Shown here: in pieces, positions 15,536 through 24,015 of the stretch | How positions within the stretch are numbered: position 1 is the stretch's first letter | How the letters are laid out: every line of letters begins with the position of its first letter | Assembly (NCBI RefSeq): GCF_001375655.1 | Contig: NZ_CTEN01000001.1 | Coordinates: 124,001-188,000, forward strand | Origin: Streptococcus varani | GTDB lineage: Bacteria > Bacillota > Bacilli > Lactobacillales > Streptococcaceae | Reading direction: 5' to 3' | Length of the DNA stretch: 64,000 nt | Position numbers and translations under genes: made by a program | Notes under the pieces: generated by a model | The model's database searches: none | What the model was told of the DNA's origin: nothing | What the model saw: the letters and a program-made list of their open reading frames with translations, nothing else

Positions 15536-16990
15536 ATGATTACAACAAATAAGGTAGCCATTTATGTCCGTGTATCGACCACAAACCAAGCTGAGGAGGG
15601 CTACTCCATTGAGGAACAGAAAGATAAGTTGACTAGCTACTGCCACATCAAAGACTGGAGCATTTACAACATCTATACAGACGGTGGCTTTTCGGGGTCA
15701 AATACTGAGCGCCCCGCTTTGGAAAAACTCATCAAAGACGCTAAAAAGAAGAAATTTGATACCGTACTAGTCTATAAGCTAGACCGCCTGAGCCGTAGCC
15801 AAAAAGACACGCTCTACTTAATTGAGGATATTTTTTTAGAAAACAAAATAGACTTTGTCAGCCTACTTGAGAATTTTGACACCTCTACGCCCTTTGGCAA
15901 GGCTATGGTGGGTATTTTATCCGTATTCGCTCAGTTGGAGCGTGAACAAATTAAGGAACGTATGCAACTAGGTAAGCTAGGCCGTGCCAAGTCAGGAAAA
16001 TCTATGATGTGGGCAAAAACATCATACGGTTATGACTACCACAAGGAAACAGGTACAGTGACTGTCAATCCTTGGCAATCAATTATTATAGCAGATATTT
16101 TTGATTGGTATCTATCAGGAAAATCTATCACCAAAATTAGAGACGCTCTGAATGATATGTACGGTGAGGACAATGGAGGTAAAGTGTGGAATTACAGAGC
16201 TGTCAGAATGATTTTAGCTAACCCTGTATATTGTGGCTATAATCAATACAAAGGAGAAATTTACAAAGGCAATCATGAGCCTATTATCTCTGAGGAAGTT
16301 TTTAATAAAACTCAAGAAGAACTCAAAATAAGACAACAATTAGCGGCTGAATACTCCAACCCTAGACCTTTTCAAGCCAAATACATGTTATCAGGCATTG
16401 CCCAATGTGGTTACTGCTACGCTCCTCTAAAAATAATAATGGGCATGGTCAGAAAAGACGGCACTAGATATATCCGATATGAATGTTACCAGAGACACCC
16501 AAGAAAGACTAAAGGGGTTACGGTATATAATAACAACGAAAAATGCCACTCAGGAGCCTATGAAAAAGATGAGGTAGAGGAATATGTACTGAATGAAATC
16601 AGTAAATTACAGAATGATACTAACTACCTAGATGAACTGTTTTCCAACCCTGAGACAGAAAGCATTGACCGTGACAGCTATCAAAAACAGATAGATGAAT
16701 TGACTAAGAAACTTAGTAGATTAAATGACCTATATATAGATGACCGTATCACGCTTGAGGAGCTACAAAAGAAGTCTGCTGAGTTCACTACAATCAGAGC
16801 CTTTCTTGAGGCTGAACTAGAAAACGACCCAACGCTAAAAGTAGATAAGCAAAAAGAAAACATGAGGCAAACACTAGCCACTGATGACATTATAGGACTG
16901 GACTACGAACAGCAAAAGACGATAGTCAGAGCCTTAATCAACAAGGTACAGGTCACGGCTGAGGACATTGCCATCAAGTGGAAGATATAA
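15536..16990 (+). CDS. int: Large serine recombinase, prophage integrase
   Basis: 484 residues from the ATG at 15536 (AAGAGGT upstream; the longer frame from 15479 has none). The N-terminal resolvase domain starts KVAIYVRVST with catalytic Ser14, then YKLDRLSRSQKDTLYLI. A recombinase domain (about 160-270) and a zinc ribbon (CGYC ... YECYQ ... KCHSGAYEKDEVEEYV) follow, with a coiled coil near 380-440. It integrates and excises the phage at a short att core. Confidence 0.95.
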   Translation: MITTNKVAIYVRVSTTNQAEEGYSIEEQKDKLTSYCHIKDWSIYNIYTDGGFSGSNTERPALEKLIKDAKKKKFDTVLVYKLDRLSRSQKDTLYLIEDIFLENKIDFVSLLENFDTSTPFGKAMVGILSVFAQLEREQIKERMQLGKLGRAKSGKSMMWAKTSYGYDYHKETGTVTVNPWQSIIIADIFDWYLSGKSITKIRDALNDMYGEDNGGKVWNYRAVRMILANPVYCGYNQYKGEIYKGNHEPIISEEVFNKTQEELKIRQQLAAEYSNPRPFQAKYMLSGIAQCGYCYAPLKIIMGMVRKDGTRYIRYECYQRHPRKTKGVTVYNNNEKCHSGAYEKDEVEEYVLNEISKLQNDTNYLDELFSNPETESIDRDSYQKQIDELTKKLSRLNDLYIDDRITLEELQKKSAEFTTIRAFLEAELENDPTLKVDKQKENMRQTLATDDIIGLDYEQQKTIVRALINKVQVTAEDIAIKWKI

Positions 16991-17046
16991 AGAATTTTAC
17001 TATCCTACATTTCGACAACTGTAAATTCCTTCATTCATTCCTCCAT
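16991..17046. mobile_element. Prophage right attachment junction (approximate)
   Basis: The 56 bases between the integrase stop and the gutM stop contain, on the minus strand, GGAGG followed by two overlapping ATGs (17034, 17038) whose frames end within 9 or 12 codons. This looks like the start of the gene after gutM, cut off by phage DNA. Serine-integrase cores are too short to pinpoint without the empty site. Confidence 0.55.
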
Positions 17047-17418
17047 TCATGCGTATTTTTCTACCAGAATTTCAACTGCTTTTCTTCTTGCACCAGCCTT
17101 ACTATCGTCCATATTGGATGATAACCCCTTATCTAAAACTTGTCCAACCAACTGGCTGTAAGGTTTAAATTTTGAAAAAATTGTCATTCCATTGAGATAG
17201 TAAGCCTCTACAATGACTTTATCTTTGTCATAGATAAGGGCTACTATACTTGAAAAAAATCTTGACTTAACAACTTCTGATACCAACTGATAGTCGTTAG
17301 TATTTTGGTATTTTCTGACCAAGCTAGCCATAAATTTTTGATAATGCTGTATCTGATAAATAGTCAAGACTAGCTGGAACAAGATGACTACAGTTAAAAC
17401 AATTGCTAAATTTGCCAT
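17047..17418 (-). CDS. gutM: GutM-type glucitol operon activator
   Basis: 123 residues with an N-terminal membrane helix (about 3-22), then a small domain with NTNDYQLVSEVVKSRFFSSI, then VALIYDKDKVIVEAYYLNG, characteristic of GutM/SrlM. Length matches the family. In other Firmicutes gutM lies in sorbitol-type PTS operons between the regulator and the IIC gene. Here it follows the SAF oxidoreductase, and its downstream neighbour appears destroyed by the prophage, so the operon may be inactive in this strain. Confidence 0.78.
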   Translation of the reverse strand: MANLAIVLTVVILFQLVLTIYQIQHYQKFMASLVRKYQNTNDYQLVSEVVKSRFFSSIVALIYDKDKVIVEAYYLNGMTIFSKFKPYSQLVGQVLDKGLSSNMDDSKAGARRKAVEILVEKYA

Positions 17419-17484
17419 TCTTAATCCTCCCTGTAAAACGGGATTTACCTATCTTCCATTTATTCCTATTAAGATAAAAAGACC

Positions 17485-18732
17485 TTAACCAAATGTTTCA
17501 TCCTGAAGTTTCCGAAGTTTGTAGACGGTAGTTGTTTCATCTAGCTGGATATCATCTAAGGTTAGGAAACTTCCGTTAGCAATATCACGTTTGGCAAAAG
17601 AGTTACCACCCACCAATCCGATTGGTACATTATTATTCTTTCGCATATCTGCATGGGTTTCAATCACACCACGAACACAGTAACCGCCAATTCCGTCAAT
17701 AGGTTCTCCAGCCTTGATATCACGTTTGGCAACTGCAACAGTTTCGGAGACTGGTGCTCCAAGTGGAACGATGGCATGATCATGTTCTAAAACCGCACGA
17801 GCGATGGTTAGAGGTGTCTCCAAGCTAGCTAGATGGAATGGTCTAAAAAGAAGGTGATGATCCTTATCTCCTTTTTTCATCAAGTAATTCAACTCATGGG
17901 TAACTCCTTCGTTTTGTCCTTTAACGATAACAAAGACACCAGGAGCCAGACCGTCAACATACTCCACAACACCGTATTGATTAAGGACACCACCTTCTGA
18001 TGTTAAACGTAAGTCTTCAACAGTTGAATCAAGGTCTCCAGCAATACCATGCATACCTGCAAGGTCTGGAATAAACCCAATAGCATTAGAAAGCAGGTTC
18101 ATCTCTGCCATGGTCTTTGTCCCGTCTTGGAAGGCGGCTAACATATGAGCTGACATCTTTTTAGTAGCTGCTTCTTCCGCACAGGTATCTGGATTAGCTT
18201 CGATTTTGAGTTTGTTGTTTTTACCTTTACCAGCCACTAGTACTTCCATACCCATAGATTTAGCAAATTCGAAGAGTTGGGTTGTAACAGCAGGTTCATC
18301 TCCATCTGATCCCGTGTAAACCAATCCAGCAGCATCATACATTTTCTTCATCAAAGGGCCTATGGTAATATCCACTTCAACATTGAGTAGAACCAAATGT
18401 TTTTTAGCGATTAATGTTTCTAAGGAGATTTTTGCCCCAACTTCTGGAACACCTGTCGCATCAACGATGATTTCCACATCATCTGAGTGAATGACCTCCT
18501 TGAAATCAGTTGTCACTTGAATGTCTAGTTTCTTTTCAGCGGAAGCATTATAGGCTTCCGCAGCTCGCTTAGCATTCACCATATTGATATCGCTAATCGC
18601 TCGAACTTCCATACCTGGAATAGTAGAGATTTGGGCAATCATGCCCGTTCCCATTTGTCCAGCTCCAATAACCCCCACTTTAATTGGGTTATCTGCAGAC
18701 TGACGTTCCAACAATTTTCCGTATAAAGTCAT
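17485..18732 (-). CDS. NAD(P)-binding oxidoreductase with C-terminal SAF domain
   Basis: 415 residues from the ATG at 18732 (AAGGAGG upstream). The N-terminal Rossmann domain (VGVIGAGQMGTGMIAQIS) is homoserine-dehydrogenase-like; the C-terminal part (about 340-410: SETVAVAKRDIKAGEPIDGI ... SFAKRDIANGSFLTLDDI) is a SAF domain. Proteins of this type occur in sugar-alcohol and uncommon-sugar operons; the substrate is unknown. It is the promoter-proximal gene before gutM. Confidence 0.8.
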   Translation of the reverse strand: MTLYGKLLERQSADNPIKVGVIGAGQMGTGMIAQISTIPGMEVRAISDINMVNAKRAAEAYNASAEKKLDIQVTTDFKEVIHSDDVEIIVDATGVPEVGAKISLETLIAKKHLVLLNVEVDITIGPLMKKMYDAAGLVYTGSDGDEPAVTTQLFEFAKSMGMEVLVAGKGKNNKLKIEANPDTCAEEAATKKMSAHMLAAFQDGTKTMAEMNLLSNAIGFIPDLAGMHGIAGDLDSTVEDLRLTSEGGVLNQYGVVEYVDGLAPGVFVIVKGQNEGVTHELNYLMKKGDKDHHLLFRPFHLASLETPLTIARAVLEHDHAIVPLGAPVSETVAVAKRDIKAGEPIDGIGGYCVRGVIETHADMRKNNNVPIGLVGGNSFAKRDIANGSFLTLDDIQLDETTTVYKLRKLQDETFG

Positions 18733-18785
18733 AAACGGCCTCCTTGTGTCATTTGATAATTGAATTGTCGTTTGTTTATATCTGA

Positions 18786-18814
18786 ATTGTAAACCCTTTC
18801 TTGTCATTTGTCAA
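18786..18814 (-). promoter_or_regulatory. Promoter of the SAF-oxidoreductase/gutM operon
   Basis: TTGACA and TACAAT are separated by 17 bases on the minus strand. The words CAAATGACA and ATTTGATA/TATCAAAT recur around it (18755-18830), suggesting an operator for a local sugar regulator. Confidence 0.75.
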
Positions 18815-19249
18815 TAGAAATATCAAATGTTTTTTAAATTATTTTTTTCACAATATTTTGACAAAAAAGCCTTGTTTCATAGATTTTGACACAAAACTTC
18901 TGATAAGTTTCACAAATGAAATCAGCTTAGAACTTTTAAATTTTTACATTATAATTGGATACATAAAAATAGGCTGGGCAAAAAGTCCAGACCTCTTTAA
19001 TAATGTTTGGCATATGATCAAGACGCAGTAGTATAATGGAGATTCACTCGCTTTTTTAAAGCTTGAACTATCCTACTAGGCCTTGCGGGGGTGGGAGTGA
19101 AAGAGCCTGGGGAGAAGCTCTTCAGCCCGAGCCTAGAAATTGGGACGTGAGGGGGACTATTTTTGCAATTGTCGTGTTCTGGCCCACTCCATCAGAAGAC
19201 GGACGAAGGCACTCGAAATGGATAAAACTGTTCTCTATTTCTCTATTAC
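18815..19249. other. Noncoding region, 435 bases
   Basis: No gene is supported. It contains an AT-rich part, then a GC-richer stretch (about 19070-19200) unlike the flanks, with a TATAAT word at 19033 on the plus strand and short inverted words such as GGCTGGGC...GTCCAGACC. It may be a decayed intergenic repeat or an uncharacterised RNA. Confidence 0.4.
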
Positions 19250-19297
19250 AAAAAAAAGATTGAAGAACCTGTCCTCTTGGACTTTTTCTTCAATCTT
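19250..19297 (-). terminator. Terminator of pgi
   Basis: Twelve-base stem AAGATTGAAGAA/TTCTTCAATCTT followed by a long T run on the minus strand, about 30 bases after the pgi stop. Confidence 0.85.
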
Positions 19298-19328
19298 GAT
19301 CCCTTTAGGGAGTTTTTTTATCTTTATT

Positions 19329-20678
19329 TTACAAACGTGCGTTCAACTCAGCTGCCAAGTCTTCAAAGCCTGGTTTGCCGAGGAGGGCAAACATGTTTTT
19401 CTTGTAGGCTTCAACACCTGGTTGGTCAAATGGGTTAACGCCATTGAGGTAACCTGATGCAGCGATGGCCAACTCGAAGAAGTAGATCACGTTACCAAGT
19501 GTAAACTCATCTTGTGCAGGAAGCGTCACAAACATGTTTGGTACGCCACCATCAGTGTGGGCCAAGAGTACACCATCAGTGGCTTTCTTGTTCACGAAAT
19601 CAACATCTTTACCTTCCAAGTAGCCAAGACCGTCTAGATCTTCAGCCATTTCAGGAATCAGAACATTTTTTCTTGGTTTGTCTACACGAACAACCGTTTC
19701 AAAGAGATCACGACGACCTTCTTGGATGATTTGTCCGATAGAGTGCAAGTCAGTTGAGAAGTTTGCAGATGTTGGGTAGATTCCCTTGTTGTCTTTTCCT
19801 TCTGACTCACCAGCCAATTGTTTCCACCACTCTGAGAAGTATTGAAGAGATGGCTCATAGTTGGCCAAGATTTCCGTCATATAGCCTTTTCTGTAAAGGA
19901 TATTACGGATGACTGCGTATTGGTAAGATTCATTTTCAGAAATTTTGTTTGATGAGTAAGCTTCGTGAGCTGCTGCAGCACCGGCCATGAGTTGGTCGAT
20001 GTCTGCACCTGAAGCTGCGATTGGCAAAAGACCTACGGCTGTCAAAACAGTAAAACGTCCACCAACGCTATCTGGAACAACAAAGGTTTCCCAGCCATTT
20101 GCATCAGCTTCCACTTTCACAGCACCGCGAACTTTATCCGTTGTCGCGTAGATGCGGTTGTTAGCTTCTTCGACACCATATTTTTTAATCAAAGCTTCCT
20201 TGAAGACGCGGAAAGCAATCGCTGGTTCAGTGGTTGTACCTGACTTAGAGATAACATTGACAGAGAAATCTTTGTCAGAAACGTATTCCAAAAGATCGGC
20301 TAAGTAGGTTGAAGAAATGGAATTTCCCGCATAGAGGATTTGTGGTGCTTTACGCTTGTCCTTGCTCTCCAAGTTGACAAATGAAGAGTTCAAGAAATCG
20401 ATGGCTGCTTTGGCACCAAGGTAGGAACCTCCGATACCGATAACCACCAAAACATCGCTGTCAGATTTAATTTTTTCCGCAGCTTCTTTGATACGAGCAA
20501 ATTCTTCTTTATCATAATCTTGTGGAAGGTCAAGCCAGCCTAGCATTTCTGCTCCAGCTCCAGTTCTATTGCGCAAGTCCGCATCCACTGCTGTGATTTG
20601 GCTTTGCATGTACTCCAATTCATGTTCTTGTACGTATTGTCCTAATAGTTTTGAATAATCAAATTTAATATGTGCCAT
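19329..20678 (-). CDS. pgi: Glucose-6-phosphate isomerase
   Basis: 449 residues, the usual length for streptococcal Pgi, from the ATG at 20678 with GGAGG upstream. It interconverts glucose 6-phosphate and fructose 6-phosphate in the cytoplasm. Signatures: [32 protein letters not shown], and [15 protein letters not shown]. It is monocistronic, with its own promoter and terminator. Confidence 0.97.
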   Translation of the reverse strand: MAHIKFDYSKLLGQYVQEHELEYMQSQITAVDADLRNRTGAGAEMLGWLDLPQDYDKEEFARIKEAAEKIKSDSDVLVVIGIGGSYLGAKAAIDFLNSSFVNLESKDKRKAPQILYAGNSISSTYLADLLEYVSDKDFSVNVISKSGTTTEPAIAFRVFKEALIKKYGVEEANNRIYATTDKVRGAVKVEADANGWETFVVPDSVGGRFTVLTAVGLLPIAASGADIDQLMAGAAAAHEAYSSNKISENESYQYAVIRNILYRKGYMTEILANYEPSLQYFSEWWKQLAGESEGKDNKGIYPTSANFSTDLHSIGQIIQEGRRDLFETVVRVDKPRKNVLIPEMAEDLDGLGYLEGKDVDFVNKKATDGVLLAHTDGGVPNMFVTLPAQDEFTLGNVIYFFELAIAASGYLNGVNPFDQPGVEAYKKNMFALLGKPGFEDLAAELNARL

Positions 20679-20708
20679 TCTAAGCCTCCGTTTTTCAGTA
20701 TACATCCT

Positions 20709-20737
20709 ATGATAACGCTTTAGTCCATTTTTTTCAA
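20709..20737 (-). promoter_or_regulatory. pgi promoter
   Basis: TTGAAA and TATCAT separated by 17 bases on the minus strand, about 30 bases before the pgi start. Confidence 0.7.
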
Positions 20738-20882
20738 GTACTTTGTTACCCATTGCACATTTTCAAAAATTTTTCATAGTTTTCACGTTTTTTCACAATA
20801 AGTTAAATTCTTCTTTTCAGCTAGAACTAGATCAAAATCCCTAACACAATATGCATTTCTAGAATCACTTTTACTGGTATAG

Positions 20883-20960
20883 AAAAAGAGCACACACTCA
20901 ACTTCGCTTAGGGCTGCTGGATTCCTCCTCTGACCCGCTTCACGCATGAATGTTGCTCCG
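20883..20960 (-). ncRNA. ffs: Signal recognition particle RNA (small type)
   Basis: The minus strand carries the SRP core GGGTCAGAGGAGGAATCC followed by AGCAGCCCTAAGCG, flanked by complementary arms (GAGCAACATTC ... GAGTGTGTGCTC) and ending in TTTTT. A TATAAT at 20967-20972 places the 5' end near 20960. It pairs with Ffh to target membrane and secreted proteins. Position beside tadA is usual for streptococci. Confidence 0.9.
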
Positions 20961-21039
20961 AAGATTATTATACCATAAATTTATGACGCTGGAAAGTTCT
21001 AAATCTACTTTTTCAAAAAATTGGTCTCATCGCTCCTTC

Positions 21040-21540
21040 TTATGTGGCTTTTGCTAGGCGTTTTGCCTCTTTTTTACGCTCTCGACCTTGCTTAAAAAAG
21101 TCTTGCATAATGGCCGCACATTCCTCTTGCAAAAGACCCTTTTCAACTTCTACCCGATGATTGAGGCGCTCGTCTGTCAGGATATCGTATAGGCTACCCG
21201 CCCCGCCAAATTTTTGGTTGGCTGCTCCGTAGATGATCCTAGGAATACGGGCCAAGCCGATGGCACCACTACACATGACGCAGGGTTCGATAGTCACAAA
21301 AAGTGTAGCATCGAGGAGGCGCCAGTTCCCTTCATGAGCGTTGGCTTCATTGATAGCCATGATTTCAGCGTGCATGATGGCTTGATTGAGCTCTTCACGA
21401 GCGTTGTGCCCTCGTCCGATGATTTGGCCATCTTTTACGATGACACAACCAATCGGAATCTCTTCCTTAGCCAAGGATTTCTCCGCCTCCTTGATCGCTT
21501 CTCTCATAAAATAGTCTTTTTCTTCAACTGTAAATTCCAT
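21040..21540 (-). CDS. tadA: tRNA-specific adenosine deaminase
   Basis: 166 residues starting at the ATG at 21540. It converts A34 to inosine in tRNA-Arg. The zinc site is visible: HAEIMAINEA and PCVMCSGAI. The upstream in-frame extension to 21690 runs into msmK and its terminator and is rejected. The -10 box TATAAT is only six bases before the ATG, so the mRNA is probably leaderless; no good ribosome site exists. Confidence 0.95.
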   Translation of the reverse strand: MEFTVEEKDYFMREAIKEAEKSLAKEEIPIGCVIVKDGQIIGRGHNAREELNQAIMHAEIMAINEANAHEGNWRLLDATLFVTIEPCVMCSGAIGLARIPRIIYGAANQKFGGAGSLYDILTDERLNHRVEVEKGLLQEECAAIMQDFFKQGRERKKEAKRLAKAT

Positions 21541-21544
21541 AAAA

Positions 21545-21555
21545 ACATTATAGCA
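21545..21555 (-). promoter_or_regulatory. Extended -10 promoter of tadA
   Basis: TGCTATAAT (TG-n-TATAAT) ends six bases before the tadA ATG, which predicts a transcript starting at or next to the start codon. Confidence 0.6.
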
Positions 21556-21594
21556 TAAAAGAAAGGAGATCCCTCCACAGACCAAGCTGTTTTG

Positions 21595-21630
21595 AAAAAG
21601 AAAACGACCACTTGGTTTCCCTAGTGGTCG
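21595..21630 (-). terminator. Terminator of msmK
   Basis: CGACCACTAGG/CCAAGTGGTCG stem followed by TTTTCTTTTTC on the minus strand, just after the msmK stop. Confidence 0.88.
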
Positions 21631-21637
21631 AAAAGGA

Positions 21638-22771
21638 TTATCGAATCGCTTGTTTAGACTCTTTGTCAAAGAAATGTCCTTTCCCGACATTGAACGTCAA
21701 GGTTACTTCTTCACCTGGATGGTGGAAGTCACGTGCGTCTACACGAGAAACAAATTCCGTCTGGCCTGTCTTCACGTAGAGCATGGTTTCAGAGCCGAGT
21801 AACTCAGCTACCAAAACTTCTGCTTGGATGGTCGCATTTGGATAGGTGTCGTGAACAATTTGGTTGCTAGAGATATCTTCTGGTCGGATACCGAAAGTTA
21901 CTTCTTTTCCGATATAACCTTTTGCTTCCAACATCTTTGCTTGACCCTCTGGCAAAGCAATGACAAAGCCATCTGTGCTAACTAGGCAGTCTTTTTCAAC
22001 TTTTACATTGAAGAAGTTCATAGCTGGGCTTCCGATAAAGCCGGCAACGAATTTGTTAGCTGGTGTATTGTAGAGCTCTTGCGGTGTACCAATTTGTTCG
22101 ATACGCCCAATTGTCCCTGAACCATCTGGATTCTTAGTAGAAGACATGATGACGATGCGGTCTGCAAGGGTCATGGCTTCTGTTTGGTCATGGGTTACAT
22201 AGATAGTAGTTGAACCGATACGACGGTGAATTTTGGCAATCTCTGTACGCATGGATACACGCAATTTAGCATCCAAGTTTGACAAAGGTTCATCCATCAA
22301 GAATACTTTCGCATCACGGACAATAGCACGTCCCATGGCAACACGTTGGCGTTGTCCACCAGAAAGGTCAGCTGGTTTCCGCTGTAAAAATTCAGTCAAA
22401 CCAAGAATTTCAGCTGCTTCTTTCACGCGTTGGTCAATATCAGCCTTGGCATACTTACGTAATTTCAGACCAAAAGCCATATTGTCATACACAGTCATAT
22501 GTGGATAGAGGGCATAGTTTTGGAAAACCATAGCGATATCACGATCTTTTGGTGCCTTGTCATTCACCACTTCACCGTCAATCTTCAATTCACCTTCAGT
22601 GATATCTTCCAAACCAGAAACCATACGAAGAGTTGTTGATTTACCACATCCTGAAGGACCTACGAATACGATAAATTCCTTGTCCTTGATATCCAAATCA
22701 AAATCCTCTACTGCGTAGTGAGTTGCATTTGGATATTTTTTAAAAATGTGGCTTAAGTTCAATTCAACCAT
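21638..22771 (-). CDS. msmK: Sugar ABC transporter ATP-binding protein MsmK
   Basis: 377 residues of the MalK/UgpC/MsmK type. Walker A GPSGCGKSTT (about 38-47), signature LSGGQRQRVAMGRA, Walker B KVFLMDEPLSNLDAKLR and switch THDQTEA are present, followed by a C-terminal regulatory OB domain. In streptococci this single ATPase energises several sugar importers encoded elsewhere, which fits its isolated position. A cre-like site lies upstream. Confidence 0.93.
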   Translation of the reverse strand: MVELNLSHIFKKYPNATHYAVEDFDLDIKDKEFIVFVGPSGCGKSTTLRMVSGLEDITEGELKIDGEVVNDKAPKDRDIAMVFQNYALYPHMTVYDNMAFGLKLRKYAKADIDQRVKEAAEILGLTEFLQRKPADLSGGQRQRVAMGRAIVRDAKVFLMDEPLSNLDAKLRVSMRTEIAKIHRRIGSTTIYVTHDQTEAMTLADRIVIMSSTKNPDGSGTIGRIEQIGTPQELYNTPANKFVAGFIGSPAMNFFNVKVEKDCLVSTDGFVIALPEGQAKMLEAKGYIGKEVTFGIRPEDISSNQIVHDTYPNATIQAEVLVAELLGSETMLYVKTGQTEFVSRVDARDFHHPGEEVTLTFNVGKGHFFDKESKQAIR

Positions 22772-22812
22772 TGATGTTCTCCCTTTTCGTTTTTATATTT
22801 CTAGTATAACAG

Positions 22813-22826
22813 AGAAAGCGATTTCA
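22813..22826 (-). promoter_or_regulatory. cre-like CcpA site upstream of msmK
   Basis: TGAAATCGCTTTCT matches the cre consensus TGNAANCGNTNNCA at all but the last base, directly upstream of a TATACT box (about 22803-22808). It suggests catabolite control of msmK. Confidence 0.65.
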
Positions 22827-23062
22827 TAATATGGACAAGATAAACAGAATTTGTGGGCATATTGACTAAAAAAACGGTCTGGGAGACCCTTTTTTCACGA
22901 GCTTAAAAACCAAAGAAGCGAGTCAGGTCTGACAGTCCGTTTTCCATGAGCGTGAAAATCCAAAAGTGAAATCTCTTTGAGAAACTATTTCAGCTACTTT
23001 TCTTATGACCGTTTTTCACGAGCTTGAAAAATTAAAAGTAAGTTAGATTAATAATCCCAAAT
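22827..23062. repeat. Intergenic region with three CACGAGCTTGAAAA-type repeats
   Basis: About 236 bases without a gene. Related words occur at about 22897 (CACGAGCTTAAAAACC), 22949 (CATGAGCGTGAAAATCC) and 23016 (CACGAGCTTGAAAAATT); the last two are preceded by CCGTTTT. The units are imperfect and unevenly spaced (about 50 and 70 bases). Purpose unknown. Confidence 0.55.
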
Positions 23063-23911
23063 TTAACTATTTAGCGTCAATAAATGACAGAAAGCTAAGT
23101 CGTCTAGATTTTTTAAGTTCAGGCCTGATAAACTTTGGAATTTATCCAGTTTATATTGAAGAGAATTTCGGTGCATAAAAAGTTTCTGGGCAGTTTGCAC
23201 CAGATTCCCCTGTGATTGCCACATGGTGCCAATAATATCGGTTATATCCTTGGTATCGTCCATCAATTGCTGAATTCTAAGAGGAATAACTCCCATATCT
23301 AGATTTCGTGAGAAGGCCCAAAGAATCATTTGAGCAAAGGAAATAATCTGTTCATCCCCCTTGTAACGAACAAAGTCAGAAAAGACTTGGTTTTCACTGT
23401 CAAAAATCTGGCGTAAATCATCATTTTGCAACTTGGCCCAAACATTGCCAAAAAAGATGGTCAACTTGAGTCCAAAGTCACTCTCCACCGTTGGTAGAAG
23501 ATCCTGTAGCAGTTCCACAGTTTCCAATCCCTGCTCCTGATTTAAAACCAAAACTGTACGGGTCGAGCTAACTTGCAGCACTTTAACCAAATTAGGCAAG
23601 AGCTCATGGAAAAGTTCCAACAAGTCAGAAGACAGACGATGGGCATGTTCCACATAAATCAACTGCACGGTTTCCATTTTAAGCGGTACTTGCCCTTTTT
23701 TCTGAAGCAAATACTGATACCAAGAATCTTCAGCATCTTGCATCCTTTCTGATATAGGCTGACCTAGCTCAAGTAAGGCTAGTTCACGTGGACTTAAATG
23801 GTCTGGTGAGAAATGAAAAAATTGATGCTCTACTGCAATAGTAAGCCAACCTGGCCCCATACTCGCCTGATCATTGATGACGGCTTCTGGAAATAATTCT
23901 CGTAAATTCAT
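23063..23911 (-). CDS. PucR/CdaR-type transcriptional regulator
   Basis: 282 residues. The C-terminal 60 residues hold the PucR-type helix-turn-helix: GTMWQSQGNLVQTAQKLFMH, then RNSLQYKLDKFQSLSGLNL. The N-terminal 200 residues are an uncharacterised sensing region. It lies between msmK and the PTS operon and is probably a separate unit; a comparable gene sits near msmK in other streptococci (recall). Targets unknown. Confidence 0.8.
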   Translation of the reverse strand: MNLRELFPEAVINDQASMGPGWLTIAVEHQFFHFSPDHLSPRELALLELGQPISERMQDAEDSWYQYLLQKKGQVPLKMETVQLIYVEHAHRLSSDLLELFHELLPNLVKVLQVSSTRTVLVLNQEQGLETVELLQDLLPTVESDFGLKLTIFFGNVWAKLQNDDLRQIFDSENQVFSDFVRYKGDEQIISFAQMILWAFSRNLDMGVIPLRIQQLMDDTKDITDIIGTMWQSQGNLVQTAQKLFMHRNSLQYKLDKFQSLSGLNLKNLDDLAFCHLLTLNS

Positions 23912-24015
23912 GCATTTGCTCCCCTTCTATCTGATTAAATTATAGCACAAGCCAGCTAAAATGAGAATTTATCACTCAAAAAACCAGCCTCTTACAACGC
24001 TGGTTTCCTCACTTC

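Larger units (their letters stand above)
1..17030. mobile_element. Prophage (right part, left end outside window)
   Basis: A temperate siphophage module runs from packaging and head genes at the left edge to a serine integrase at 15536-16990. Gene order is typical of streptococcal and lactococcal lysogens: integrase, repressor, divergent Cro-like gene, antirepressor, replication and recombination, late regulator, terminase, portal. Tail and lysis genes are not in the window, so completeness cannot be judged. The right end is placed between the integrase stop and the chromosomal gutM gene at 17047; the exact core site is not determinable here. Confidence 0.95.

Noticed and set aside
15314-15646. 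110-codon minus-strand ORF
   Set aside because: It overlaps two well-supported plus-strand genes and the terminator hairpin, and has no ribosome site or family features.
19063-19457. Plus-strand ORFs around the pgi 3' end
   Set aside because: They are antisense to pgi and its terminator and show no protein-like composition or ribosome sites.
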